A DNA stretch of 64,000 nt from Bicyclus anynana (GCF_947172395.1 NC_069086.1:7348501-7412500); one strand, 5' to 3'; positions 10,001 through 20,311 are shown, counted from the stretch's first letter. Notes: generated by a model not told the origin, from the letters alone. Numbers and translations are program-made.

Positions 10001-13000
10001 TCTTTGAATCTTTTTTGTAGAACTCATAAAAAATATATAGGACAGTTTTTTTTAGCTCCTGAAAAGTTGGTGAAAATAACTTACTTCCTTTTTCCAGGAA
10101 TAGTGCGATATGTCAATCTCCTTCATTCGGCTTCAATTACTCGTCAACTCGGCATATTACTCGTCAACTTAACATCTCTCCTTTTGACTTATGGGAGGCT
10201 TCGGCCGTGGCTAGTTACCATCCTACCGACAAAGACGTACCGCCAAGCGATTTAGCGTTTCGATATGATGTCGTGTAGAAACCGAAAGGGGTGTGGATTT
10301 TACCGCCAAGCGATTTAGCGTTTCGATATGATGTCGTGTAGAAACCGAAAGGGGTGTGGATTTTTTATCCTCCTCCTAACAAGTTAGCCCGCTTCCATCT
10401 TAGATTGCATTATCACTTACCATCAGGTGAGATTGTAGTGAAGGGCTAACTTGTTAAGTATAAAAAATAAAAAACTTCCTTTATACACACTCCAACCATA
10501 TATTCTTTGGCATTCGTCTCCTCTTGTGCCCTTGTACTTGCAAACATAGCATTTCTAAATATTAAAAATGTTCACTACTAAAGATAGCGAGAATTTCTTT
10601 CTGCAATTATTACAACTGCAAAAATTAAAACAGTTACTTACACAAACACAGAAACTTTCACGTTTATTATGTTAGTTGCACACTAACATAATAAACGTGA
10701 AAGTGTTATTTTACTTGTTATAAAAATAAGAAATTTTAAAGTTTCTTCTTCTTCTTAAGGTGCCTCTCCGACTAGCGAAGGTTGGCAGTCAGTTTCTTGA
10801 ACTCGTCTCAATCCTTCGCGAGGCGAAATAATTGTGCGGCGCTCGCGATCCCGGTCCACTCTCTGAGACTTTTCCATACTGACGACTAGGGAAAATAGTG
10901 CAGTGGTTTCCCGTCGCCTTCTGTTTAAAGTTTATGTAAATCGAAATATTTTTTAGGAATCCTTAACAATGTTCATGATGCCAGAACTTCTGCCTGCTAT
11001 GCTTTCCGTAGAGGCACTAGAAGACAACGAAGTTTTAAAAGTAGAGGGAGTTAGGATGTTTAGCAGAATTAGTAACAAAAGGCAGAAAGACAATATTGAA
11101 CTTCTAGATGAACCCAAAACTGTAAGTATAATAGAAATTTCTCAATGAGACAGTTACTGGTACAAATTCACTACTATAGTATTATTGAAACTTGCAGGTA
11201 ACCGTATGTTTAATGGATCCCGAAGATTACAGCGCCTTACCACTAAGCCAATTGGAAGAGGACAACATCCTTCGAGAACTAAACAAATGTCTATTAGCAT
11301 TTCAACAAACGCCTATGAAAAGCCGCGAAATTCAAAAACTTGAACGACGACTGTCCCCTATTGGTAAGAAGTTAGTTATGATTGATTAACAAACAAAATG
11401 ATCTTTTTTCTTAAAATTACGCATACAAATGAATGAAATTATGGACTTAATGCCCGACTTATCTCATTTAATAGAAGGAATTCTTCAGTTTATACTAAGT
11501 ACTACCTTAGGTAACTACGGTAGCCAATTATGGAGACCGTTTTACGAGTATGTAGTGTGATATTGTAGGCTCTGGTTCTATTAGGTATTCATCATTAACA
11601 GTCGATGGACGTCCACTGTTGGACATAGGTCTCTTGCATAGACTTCCAAACACCATAGTTTCGAGCCGCCAGCATCCAGCGGCTTCCTGCAACCCTCTTG
11701 ATGTATTCGTTCCACCTATGAACCACCATTCACCACCGTAACTTTGATGAACTAAATGACATGTAACAATTTAATTATTAATCTTGACAAAACAAAAATT
11801 ATGACATATGCAAATAGACGTAATAAATTACAATTAGACATTAATTATTTAGGTAAAAAAATTTCCGAAACAACACATACTAAATTTTTAGGTCTCGATA
11901 TTGATGACAGTCTTAATTGGAGGAAACACATAGACAATTTATGTTTAAAGCTAAGCCGATTTTCATATGCATTATATATGTTGTCCAAGGTAGTTAACCA
12001 GTCAGCAGTAATTGTAGCGTACAATGCCTACGTAACAGCTACTATACGATATGGAATTATTTTCTGGGGTAATTCTTATGACCGAGACAGAGTATTTAAA
12101 GCCCAAAAGAAATGTATACGATCCATATGCCGTTTGAAACCCACAGATTCCTGCAAGCCATATTTTGATAAATTTAAAGTTCTAACCTGTCCATGTTTAT
12201 ACATTTACGAGGTTTTAGTATTTGTCAAATTACATAAACACCTATTTAAATATTCAGATAAAGAACGGAGGAAAAACAAAATCTGTTTCACTCATCATAA
12301 TACTTCATTATATGGCAATAGCATTTTTCATATGGCACCTCTAATTTACAACAAATTACCAGCAAAATTGGCTGATAGAAATTTAAGTGTTGCTTTATTT
12401 AAAATTAAAATCAAAGAACTATTGTTAAAAAAACGGTATTACACTATCAAAGACTATTTAACTGACAAACAATAATAATTAACGTATAACGGACATAATA
12501 ATAAATTAATAATTTTAACATCATAGTCATTAAGTAAATTTCAATAATTATAGTGTATTATAGACAATGTAATTTAGTTATAAGATTATTTTTAAATTTG
12601 CATGCTATTTTGTAGCAAATTGTATGCCAACATTTATATCAAGATCTGTACTTAACAATTTGCAAATAAAGAATTATGAATTATGAACTTGTAATTTTCA
12701 GGAGAGTCGTTTAGCCAGACGCCAGAAGTGGAAACCACAGTAATGATAAAACAGGCATCATCCTGTAGTACACTAAACAGTATCGGCAGTAGAAGCCCTT
12801 CCCCGCAAAATTACAGTGCAACAGCCCTCAATCTTAATGATCCAAGTAAGCAAAGATTCTCGTACGAAGTAAGCCGAACACAACAAAACAAAAAAAAATC
12901 AAATACAACAATCTCTATTAATTCAGAAACCAGAAACAAACCTACATGCTTATTTTCAAACTCCATGGTAAGGGGTCGATCAAAACTAAGTTTTTAAATG

Positions 13001-16000
13001 CGGGGTCGCCGAGGAAACAAAATCATCAGGAAGAATGTAATCTACTGAATGATCCTCTACAGAACTCTACCACCTAAACAATTAGTATGTAAGCAAAACA
13101 TGATTATAATTACATACAAATCAACATTTTCAGGTGTGGAATTACAAAAACGCAAATGCTGGCTTTCGCCTGACGGCGGTACGTTGAACAACCGACGAGG
13201 CAGATTCATAGTGCTCGGCTCCTCTGGGGAGTGTCTACCCGTCACTAGAGGTTCGGGACTCTCGAACACGCAAGAGGACAGCCTGTATTCTAGTTGCAAC
13301 TCCAGTGACGACGAATTTCATAGTGCCAATGATAGTTTTGATTACGGTGAGTTTAAACTGATATTGCCTTAATCAGAATAGTTTGTGAGGATTCTTATGT
13401 TCCATAGATACAAGCACTTAAAATTGAAATAAAGAACAGGAACAAATAACTATATCATTTATACTGAAACTGCTAGGGAACATGAATTTTGCAGTATAAA
13501 ATAGGAAGTTAAATTGATCAGTTTCTTTATTGTTTCATTTACAGGCAGCGAAGACGAAGGCAGAGGAGAAAGCGCGCGACCAAATTCATTCCAATATTCC
13601 AAAGATTTATCCACGGAAGAAAGAAGGATGAGTTTCGCCGATCGCCTCAGAGAGGCATTACGGAGAGAGGCGGAAAATTCATGCACCACAAGTACGACCG
13701 GTGACTGGTCTACGGACAGTTCTAGTTACGCTGTCGGAATAAGCATATCCGGAGCTGAAGTCAACGACAATGATATTAGGTGAGTAACTAGTCAGAATAA
13801 CAGGAAGAATGTTTAGTTTCAAAATAACTTTTTATATTAACTAATAGTTGACGAAACAAATAGATGGCCCACCTAATGGTTCATTTAAGAACATCTTTCG
13901 TCTAAAACAGAGCAATATTTACACGTAACACACGCTCATGTCCTAACTACGCACTACTTTGCGCCTATTGACATCAGGCATAGGTTTTTAGTCTCATGTG
14001 CCTATTAACAACGGCAACCACAGCCTTCAAATCAGATTACGGCAAGCTTGCTGATAGAAAGAGCAATATCTTTATCCTCTATCTATTTGCTAGAGCAACA
14101 TAGGTACGGAATTATTAAAAATAAAGTCAAAATAAAAATATTCTATTAATATTTCGAAGCCCGACTCAAGATTTTCGCTTCACTGAATTAAACAATTTCT
14201 GTTCCAGGGTAAAACGTGGCGGGTCTGTAGGTTTTGTATTAACAGAGAAAGATAATCTAGAAAATGGTAACCAACCACCGAGGCGGCTTCTATCTAGAAA
14301 AGAGACAGGAAATAGTTCAAAATACAGCTTTAGTACTGAATATACGTGAGTATCTATTTTTCTTATTATGCTTTTCAGATTCTACATCTTTGTCCATCCA
14401 TGGTTTATTCGTTGATTTTCTATAGTTGGTATCGGTACCTTACACAGTAAGTAACATAAGTGTATTCTTCTTTTCAGGTCAGAATTAGAAGAGGTTTATG
14501 AGCAATTTAACCAGTGGCTGAACGATCCAATCGTTGATAAGGAAAACACAGAAAACAAAAACAGAGAACTGGACTCTCGTGATTTAGCTGTGATAAGGTA
14601 TCCAAACTATAACTATTATTTAGCTTTACTAGAAAATTAAAATACTTAGCCCAGTGAATATGACCTCTGCCTTCGATTAGGAGGGCGTAAGTCCGAATCC
14701 GGTCTGGGGCGTGCACTTCCAACTTTCAGTTAATGTGCATTTAAGAAGGTAAATATCATGTGTCTAAAACAGTGAAGGAAAAACATCGTAAGGAAACCTG
14801 CATACCATTGAACTTTCTTGATTTTCTAAGTATGTAAAGTCTGCAAATAGCATTTGACCAGCGTAGTGAATTATTAGCCTAAGCCTATCAATCTCAGAGG
14901 AAACTCGTGCTCCGAATATGGGTTGTTAATGCCGAAGTAGCAATAGGCACATAGTTCGAAGAGCCGATGGACTTTGGGATCTCAAGGTGATGGAATGGCG
15001 ACCCCGCGCCAGAAAGCGCAGTGTTAATCGACCCCCCAGTAGGACTGAGGATATTAAGCGGATTGCAGGAAGCCGCTGGATGATGGTGGTTCAAAATCGT
15101 TTTGTTCGGAAGTTCATGCAAGAGGCCTATGTTCAGCAGCAGACGTCCATCGGTTGTTAATGATGATTATAAAATCTAGAACTTATGACCAATGCCTACG
15201 ATAAAGCAACTGTGCTTTTCTGCTACTCTAGTAGAGATGTCGAAGTTCCACTTCATTTACAGATTCGCCGGGTCGCTTTTAAAGCGAACGCTAAGCGAAT
15301 CAATGGCGAGTGTGACATGCGGAGCCGGTGCTGATGCTGCAGAGCTATATGGGCGCGATACACGCGATAGAATGGCGCCTCGTAGCCTCGCTCTAGCCGC
15401 TCGCTCTCTGTCACTGGAACTGGCAAGACATCGACACCGACTCGCCGCACATTTGGTATGTAAATGCTTTAATTATTGAATTTTTGGACATAACAACTAA
15501 ACACAAACAAATTCACATCCCCAGAAATAAAACAATGTATATTTAGTGGTAGATTGCCGTTACTATTTACCGGTTGAAAACTTGATTATTTATGGAAACT
15601 AAAATGTAGTACCACCTAATATCATGGCAAAACTACCTATTTATTAAGTAAGGATGCGCATCTTGTTATCTTTGCTTTTTTACTGTAATTCTTTTTTCAA
15701 TTGTTACATAGGCACGGTTGTGTTGTTCGACTAACGCAATAGACTAATATATTGGATATTTGAAAAATCACTATCCTTTAATCGATCGACGATCGATGCA
15801 TTAGGCAATAATTAAGTACCTAAATTATCAGTTTTGAATTGGAACTTCCAGTAATTAAGCATATTAAAAACCAAGATACTAACGCTGTACCTAGTAAGTA
15901 CATTCAAATCCTTTAACAAAAAATTACATAATGGTGTATTTTGACAGAAACGTAAAGTAAGAGAATCGATACCAGAAGATGTGTTAGAAAACACGAGTGC

Positions 16001-19000
16001 CAATCGCGATACAGATGACAATGATTGCAACGAAAAGTCATTCAGTTCGTCGACTGAAACGAACTCGACACAGTTCTCAAACCCCGCTGTAAGAAAGAAA
16101 AATCTTAACTGGGTTGTAAATATGATAGTCGAGACTATAGAAGAGACTGTCGAATGTGAACCAGTGACTATTAAACTAAAAACGCCCAAGGTCAGAATGT
16201 GGTCTCTGCTCGTTCTAAAATCTAAAAACGTCTAAATCAAACTACCAACTAACAATCACATAGTTTGAATGCACTGGTGTTTGCTTGATAATTACAAACC
16301 TACCTGTATGTAGCATGTAAAATCAATTAAATTGAACGCACTTCTGGTACACATTACTATTGCCATAAAATGCTAGGATCTAATTGAATTATTATTCTTA
16401 TACATATCTAAATCAGTAGGTATTATTCTACATAATTAATGGATAGTTTACTATTGCTCGAATCTTTACCCCCATTGTATCTTAAGACTTTATAATAACT
16501 ACTAGCGGACGCCCGCGACTTCGTCCGCGTAAATTTCGATGTCAACTTTACTACTACCCCTACCCTACCCTACTCCTACCCTACCCTACCACTACCCCAA
16601 CCCTACCCTACCCAACCCCTACATCTACCCTACCCCTACCCTACCCTACCCCTACCCCTACCCTACTCCTACCCCTACCCTACCCCTACCTTACCTACAC
16701 CCTACCCCCATCCTACCCCTACCCTACCCGTACCTCTACCCTACAACTACCCTACCTCTACCTCTACCCTACCACTACCCTAAACCCGGCCCTAAACCTA
16801 CCCTACCCCTACACTACCCCTACGCTTCCCTACCCGTACCCTACCCTATCCTGTAACTTATCTATCTTACTCCTACCCTTAGCAAAATCGGTCCAGTGCT
16901 TCGAGAGTGGTGGTATGACCAAGAGAAATAGAGACTTCTATGCTAATAATATAAAGAGGTATAGTTCGTGTGGTTGTAGGAGGTAATCTCTGGATCTACT
17001 GGACCGATGTGGAAAATTGTTTTACCAATAGAAAGCTACGTTATTTGCGAGTGTCATAGGCTATGTTTGATCCCCATATTCACACGGGAACAGGAACTAC
17101 GTAAATGAAAGCGCCGGGCGTCATATAGCGGAATTTCTGCGTCTTTTAGAAATTTTGTATTATCTCCGAAACTATTTAAGTAATTAACATACTGTAAAGG
17201 GCAAATCTTATCTCCATAATATCCTTGTGATTATTAAATAATTTATTTTAATAAGGATTGAAGTTTAGTTGTATAAATAATGACGTAAACCTAAGTATAT
17301 AAAATTAATAATTTTTAAAACACAAAAGGTACTATAACTGCTAATATATAGAAGATAGATATATGGTGTCGCGGACTTTCTTGTAGAACTTTTAAAGATA
17401 CATAAAGTCTCCATACATTAATTTCAATTTTACACAATAGTTCAGGCAGCGCATGCGAGTAAGTCTGTTTAAAAGGATTTTCAGTCCGACCTGTATGACA
17501 AAAACTGTGATAACTTGGCTAATATATATGATACCAATATAAAATATAGCCTATAGCACTCCCCGATAATGTAGCATTCTACTTGTGAAAGAATTTTTAA
17601 AATCGGACCAGTAGTTCCGAAGATTACCCCATTTAAAAAATGTGACAAACTTACAAACTTACAAACTTTACCTCTTTATATTATTAGTATAGATTAGATG
17701 CTCATTCTGCTGATCTCTTCTAAAACTTGCTGACTGACTAGCAATACTTGTAACTAATTGTGGGTACCTGTAAGTACAATCACTTTTAGCTTTTGCATTT
17801 TGCTAATAATTAGGATTATAAGTTTTGATAGACACTTTTTTACTGTTAGGTTGCCGATTGCCATTGGAGACTACTTTTTAAGCTCTTAGATTTTCCCCCT
17901 TGTTTAGTTTATAACAAGCAATACTCAGACTCTGTGTGTCTTTTATACTATTGGTATTGGCTAACGCATACCTAAAATCGCGCTTGATGATAAGCGACAA
18001 TGCAGCATACGGTGAAACCACAGAACATAAATCACTTGAGCCGTGACTAAGCGGGGTGGAACACACTTGTCTAAAAGGCTTATTTACTCTTGACTAGAAG
18101 ATGTCCACGTCTGGATAAAATATGAACTATATTTCTGTTCTCCTGTAACTAGTGGAAAAAGGTTTGGAGTGAGTACGACAGTTTTCCAGCGGACATGGAT
18201 CAAACCACGACCTCTCGGTGATGTATCCAGACCATTTACCGCGAAGCAATTGAGGATTCGAACTGGAAGGGCATTTCATATCTAGAAAATACGAATCAGA
18301 GGCAAAGCACCAAAAAGTTGTACGCATCCAACGGATATCACACGTAGTAAGGACGTTTAGCCAAGTATAAAAATGTATGGGAATGACATTCACTGATGAC
18401 AGGTCACGTAATCAATTTGTCGATCGGATCTGTCATTCCCATAAATTTTGTTAGTTTCGAAGCGTTAGTGTTTGTGGAAAGAGAATCGACGTGTTACTTG
18501 GTTAAGGTCTACGGGTTTAGGTTACTTCTATGTCTGGCAGTTCTACTGGTAAAAGTGTTGTCAATAACATATATTTGTTTTCAGCTAAACCAGCTGGCTC
18601 ACAAGATAGTAACGGGAGGCAGTTGCCGCCCCGTCGCCACCGGCAACTGGGGCTGCGGGAGCCGTCAGCGCGGACAGCCGCAACTGAAATTGCTGTTGCA
18701 ATGGCTGTCGGCTAGCGTGGCCGGCGTACCAGCCCTCATATATTACACGTTCGGGAACGAGCAGTTATTCAAAGTAAGGTTTCAAATGTCACGATGTTTT
18801 AGATTTTAAAGTTATCTGATTGCCTGTCCAGAAAATTTACAGAAAATCATCGTTTTTTTGCGGAAAACAAACGAACGAACAGCTTAGCAAATTCGCCCCG
18901 CGCGCTCTAGTTCATCCCGTTGCCCAGTTGCGGATTTGCAAATTTGCCGCCAGTAGACTATTGAATTTTTGCAGCCCCTACTAAACTCTGACATTCGATA

Positions 19001-19853
19001 GGTATCCTGGTTCGCAACCAATACAATTGCCATATAGGTATGGTATCAATAAAATTGTAAGTTTTAATTTTAGTAGGTATAGGACTGTACAGGACGTACA
19101 GGACTAAAATATTTACTATTATTACTATTATACATTTATTTATTTATTTTATATTTATAATATTATATCGTTACATTTTCTTTTTTTTTTATTCTTTACA
19201 AGTTAGCCCTTGACTACAATCTCACCTGATGGTAAGTGATGATGCAGTCTAAGATGGAAGCGGGCAAACTTGTTAGGAGGAGGATGAAAATCCACACCCT
19301 TACGGTACGATGCCGTGAACGCTAAATCGCTTGGCGGTACGTCTTTGCCGGTAGGGTGGTAACTAGCCACGGCCGAAGCCTCCCACCAGCCAGACCCGGA
19401 CAAATTAAGAAAATCTCAATCTGCCCAGCCGGGGATCGAACCCAGGACCTCCGTCTTGTATATCCACCGCGCATACCACTGCGCCACGGAGGCCGTCAAT
19501 TTCTGTAGAAGAAAAAGTTTTTTGGGTCAAATTTGCCGCCCCCTTAAATCTGCCGCCCTAGGCTCCAGCCTACTTAGCCTACTGGTAAATCCACCACTGC
19601 CGTTGCTCGCATATCATGGGAGTGTCGTCAACGAATTTGCCAAGCTATATAATCTAACGGTAACATATATATTTATTTCCAGCTGGACACCCTAGTAAGG
19701 GTGCTAACAGACAGGAAGTGGACAGTGGGGCAGTTGGCGCGCGCGGTCCTGAAGTTCGCGCGACAAACTCTCCACGAGCCGCACGTCATCCCTGACAACC
19801 AGACGCTGTTTGACGAACTCATCGGCATTGAGAAAACCCCTGACGATTATTAA
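4026..19853 (+). CDS. PARG-family protein with degenerate active site (5' end missing)
   Basis: Phase-consistent exons: 4026-4222, 5236-5377, 5473-5566, 5993-6172, 10957-11121, 11198-11363, 12702-12845, 13134-13346, 13545-13779, 14208-14345, 14478-14597, 15263-15455, 15948-16190 (donor uncertain; another at 16091), 18585-18773 and 19683-19853. About 860 residues. The order matches poly(ADP-ribose) glycohydrolase: helical N-terminal part (exons 1-3, with VAHAFFSTFPKRT and DFNFTHFFKNL), signature region (exons 4-5), RELNK helix (exon 6), and VATGNWGCG with YYTFGNEQLF (exon 14). Canonical PARG cleaves poly(ADP-ribose) using a GGG-X6-8-QEE loop. Here that loop reads GGE...QES, the aspartate before it is Cys, the TGYA tyrosine segment is absent, and AFGGD after GNWGCG is SRQRG. 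Exons 7-13 add about 430 serine-rich, acidic residues not present in typical PARG. No stops or frameshifts were seen, so a translated pseudoenzyme is inferred rather than a pseudogene. The first exon(s) upstream of 4026 were not found. AATAAA lies 14 bases after the stop. Confidence 0.8.
5868..5965 (+). mobile_element. SINE family B, 3' fragment ending beside a PARG-like exon
   Basis: Matches the 3' part of family B, from GTGTGTGAAGTCTGC through the GATGATGAT tail. It stops about 28 bases before the exon at 5993, so the polypyrimidine tract of that splice acceptor lies just beyond the SINE tail. Confidence 0.6.
6173..6947. other. 5' part of a 4.8 kb PARG-like intron
   Basis: AT-rich intron sequence before the decayed transposon ORF. 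It probably contains that element's 5' non-coding end. No terminal inverted repeat could be paired with the far side by eye. Confidence 0.35.
6948..9425 (+). pseudogene. Decayed transposon ORF (DUF7869-like, putative transposase-like)
   Basis: A run of plus-strand coding fragments in shifting frames can be followed from an acidic start (ELEEPFSSDVSEYIPETDSF at about 6993) to SESDSEVEDNEG and a stop at 9423-9425. Recognisable pieces in order are GDPCTCKKKC (about 7853), NDLCETCSLY (about 8114), YVWHAQIAKKGANEIANCL (about 8402), and FYSDNYTG joined to GQNRNRFVF (8508 and 8813). This SDNxxGQN pattern belongs to abundant insect repeat proteins annotated with DUF7869, which I recall only generally. 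Several frameshifts and stops and one inserted retroelement tail show that it is dead. It lies within a PARG-like intron on the same strand. Confidence 0.6.
8527..8813 (+). mobile_element. 3' tail of a non-LTR retrotransposon inserted in the transposon ORF
   Basis: The coding trace of the host ORF breaks after SDNYTG and resumes at GQNRNRF. The intervening DNA ends in a repeated TTTGATTTGATTTG tail typical of a LINE 3' end, preceded by a conserved block (TCTTGCCGGTATCTTCTCAG). A similar tail in reverse occurs near 62445-62500. Only a very short duplication (TGGA) can be proposed at the ends. Confidence 0.55.
9426..10186. other. Intron sequence without recognised features
   Basis: AT-rich. 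It may hold the 3' non-coding end of the decayed transposon that stops at 9425. No gene or clear repeat was seen. Confidence 0.35.
10187..10459 (+). mobile_element. SINE family C, 5'-truncated, with internal duplication
   Basis: Matches the 3' part of the family that is full length at 19182-19495 (GGCTTCGGCCGTGGCTAGTTACC through GGGCTAACTTGT). The 5' tRNA-like head is missing. Confidence 0.7.
10238..10363 (+). repeat. Perfect 63-base tandem duplication inside a SINE
   Basis: Bases 10238-10300 and 10301-10363 are identical. Both begin TACCGCCAAGCGATTTAGCG and end GGGGTGTGGATTT. Other copies of this SINE in the window have the segment once. Confidence 0.9.
10654..10704. repeat. Perfect 22-base inverted repeat with 7-base loop
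   Basis: The left arm (10654-10675) begins ACTTTCACGTTTATT. The right arm (10683-10704) is its exact reverse complement, separated by TTGCACA. It lies in the PARG-like intron about 250 bases before the exon at 10957. Confidence 0.9.
11594..11712 (-). mobile_element. RTE-like LINE 3' fragment
   Basis: On the minus strand this matches the C-terminal reverse-transcriptase segment repeated at 14935, 24310 and 59885. The conserved peptide pattern is RPPTRWTDDIKRVAG followed by WKSLEEAYVQQWTS. Confidence 0.6.
11730..12690 (+). mobile_element. 5'-truncated Jockey/CR1-type LINE, C-terminal reverse transcriptase
   Basis: An open frame at 11756-12475 encodes 239 residues of the end of a non-LTR reverse transcriptase. 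It includes INLDKTKIM, TKFLGLDIDDSLNWRKHID (thumb region), AYNAYVTATIRYGIIFWGN and the C-terminal FHMAPLIYNKLP. The 3' end carries AATAAAG followed by repeated AATTATG, a tail typical of such elements. The catalytic (F/Y)xDD part is missing, so this is a dead 5'-truncated copy. The intact reading frame suggests fairly recent insertion. It lies in the PARG-like intron 11364-12701 on the sense strand. Confidence 0.75.
14646..14932 (+). mobile_element. SINE family B
   Basis: Nearly full-length copy starting with the tRNA-like CCCAGTGAATATGACCTCTGCC and ending at CGAATATGGGTTG. It lies in the PARG-like intron after 14597, directly followed by a LINE tail. Confidence 0.7.
14935..15168 (+). mobile_element. 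RTE-like LINE 3' fragment
   Basis: Encodes a decayed copy of the reverse-transcriptase C-terminus (RRADGLWDLKVMEWRP, then the RPPSRT and QQQTSIG region) ending in the GATGATT tail. It abuts the preceding SINE B and stops about 95 bases before the PARG-like exon at 15263. Confidence 0.6.
16502..16925 (-). mobile_element. Helitron-type element containing a CCCTA-rich microsatellite
   Basis: The reverse-strand 3' end is at 16502-16505 (CTAG after A), followed by the conserved hairpin block CGCCCGCGACTTCGTCCGCG. From about 16548 to 16856 it is an imperfect CCCTA/CCTAC array. The 5' end is not clear. A similar block with a shorter array lies at 40317, and one in reverse at 28437-28596. Confidence 0.55.
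16931..17694. repeat. Degraded Helitron copies
   Basis: 16931-17120 looks like a diverged plus-strand copy (TTCTATGCTAATAATATAAAGAGG at the start, GCGCCGGGCGTC near the end). 17536-17694 is the 5' part of a minus-strand copy ending TTAGTATAGA before T. The DNA between them is AT-rich and featureless. Confidence 0.45.
18145..18256 (-). mobile_element. tRNA-derived SINE (family D)
   Basis: Reverse-strand tRNA-like sequence with a B box (plus-strand GGATCAAACCAC). It is related to clearer copies at 25000-25107, 27605-27712 and 55000-55100, whose heads read like TAGCTCAATGGTAAGAGCGG on the reverse strand. Confidence 0.5.
19182..19495 (-). mobile_element. SINE family C, near full length
   Basis: On the minus strand it starts CCTCCGTGGCGCAGTGGTAT (tRNA A-box-like), has the B box GGTTCGATCCC, and ends in an A-rich tail (plus-strand T run at 19177-19192). 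It lies in the last PARG-like intron (18774-19682). Confidence 0.75.
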
Positions 19854-19866
19854 AGGCTTTATCATA

Positions 19867-19872
19867 AATAAA
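19867..19872 (+). promoter_or_regulatory. Poly(A) signal of the PARG-like gene
   Basis: AATAAA 14 bases after the stop codon at 19851-19853. This would give a very short 3' UTR. Confidence 0.5.
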
Positions 19873-19874
19873 AA

Positions 19875-20310
19875 CGTACAAGTGCGAATCAGGCTCGCGC
19901 ACGAAGGGTTCCGTACCATTATAAATAACTAGCTGATACCGCGTTTCACCCGCGTACGGTGATAAAATATAGCCTACTACCACTACACTCGCAAATAACG
20001 TGGCTACGTGGCTTTCTAGTGGTAAAAGAATTCAAAATCGGTTAAATAGATCCAGAGGTTACAGCCTACAATACCACAATATTACCTCTTTATAATATTA
20101 GTAGGTATAGATAACAAGCATAAAAATCATATTGGAGCCCCATAAATATTTATATTATTATGTTTTTAGTATTTTTTTAAATTTTTAATTTTTAATTGTT
20201 TAACTATCACGGTTAATGAGATATAGTTTGGTGACAGACGGACAGAAATGAGACAGCATAGTCTTAGTAATAGGGTCTCGTTTTGCCCTTTGTGTACGGA
20301 ACCCTAAAAC
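19875..20310. repeat. Lepidopteran interspersed repeat, interrupted by a Helitron
   Basis: The outer parts (GTACAAGTGCGAATCAGGCTC at the start; GACAGACGGACAGAAATGAG to GTGTACGGAACCCTAAAA at the end) belong to one common lepidopteran repeat. It is split by the Helitron at 19929-20111. A short relative of the start occurs near 46270-46325 (GAGGGTTCCGTACG). Confidence 0.5.
19929..20111 (-). mobile_element. Non-autonomous Helitron (183 bases)
   Basis: The reverse-strand 3' CTAG is at 19929-19932 with an A before it. The 5' TC end is at 20110-20111 with a T after it. The hairpin block CGCGTTTCACCCGCG lies just inside. It is the cleanest minus-strand copy in the window. Confidence 0.7.
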
Positions 20311-20311
20311 G

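Noticed and set aside
11756..12475. 239-residue open frame as a host gene or PARG-like exon
   Set aside because: It is the end of a non-LTR reverse transcriptase with its own tail. The flanking PARG-like exons join in phase without it.
16548..16856. Interstitial telomere repeat
   Set aside because: The units are CCCTA/CCTAC mixtures, not the TTAGG/CCTAA of insects, and the array is tied to a Helitron end.
18585..19853. C-terminal exons read as a sorting-nexin C-terminal domain (SNX25-like)
   Set aside because: The string VATGNWGCG and the following YYTFGNEQLF, plus the upstream VAHAFFSTFPKR and RELNK segments, match PARG in order. No PX or RGS domain exists in the other exons.
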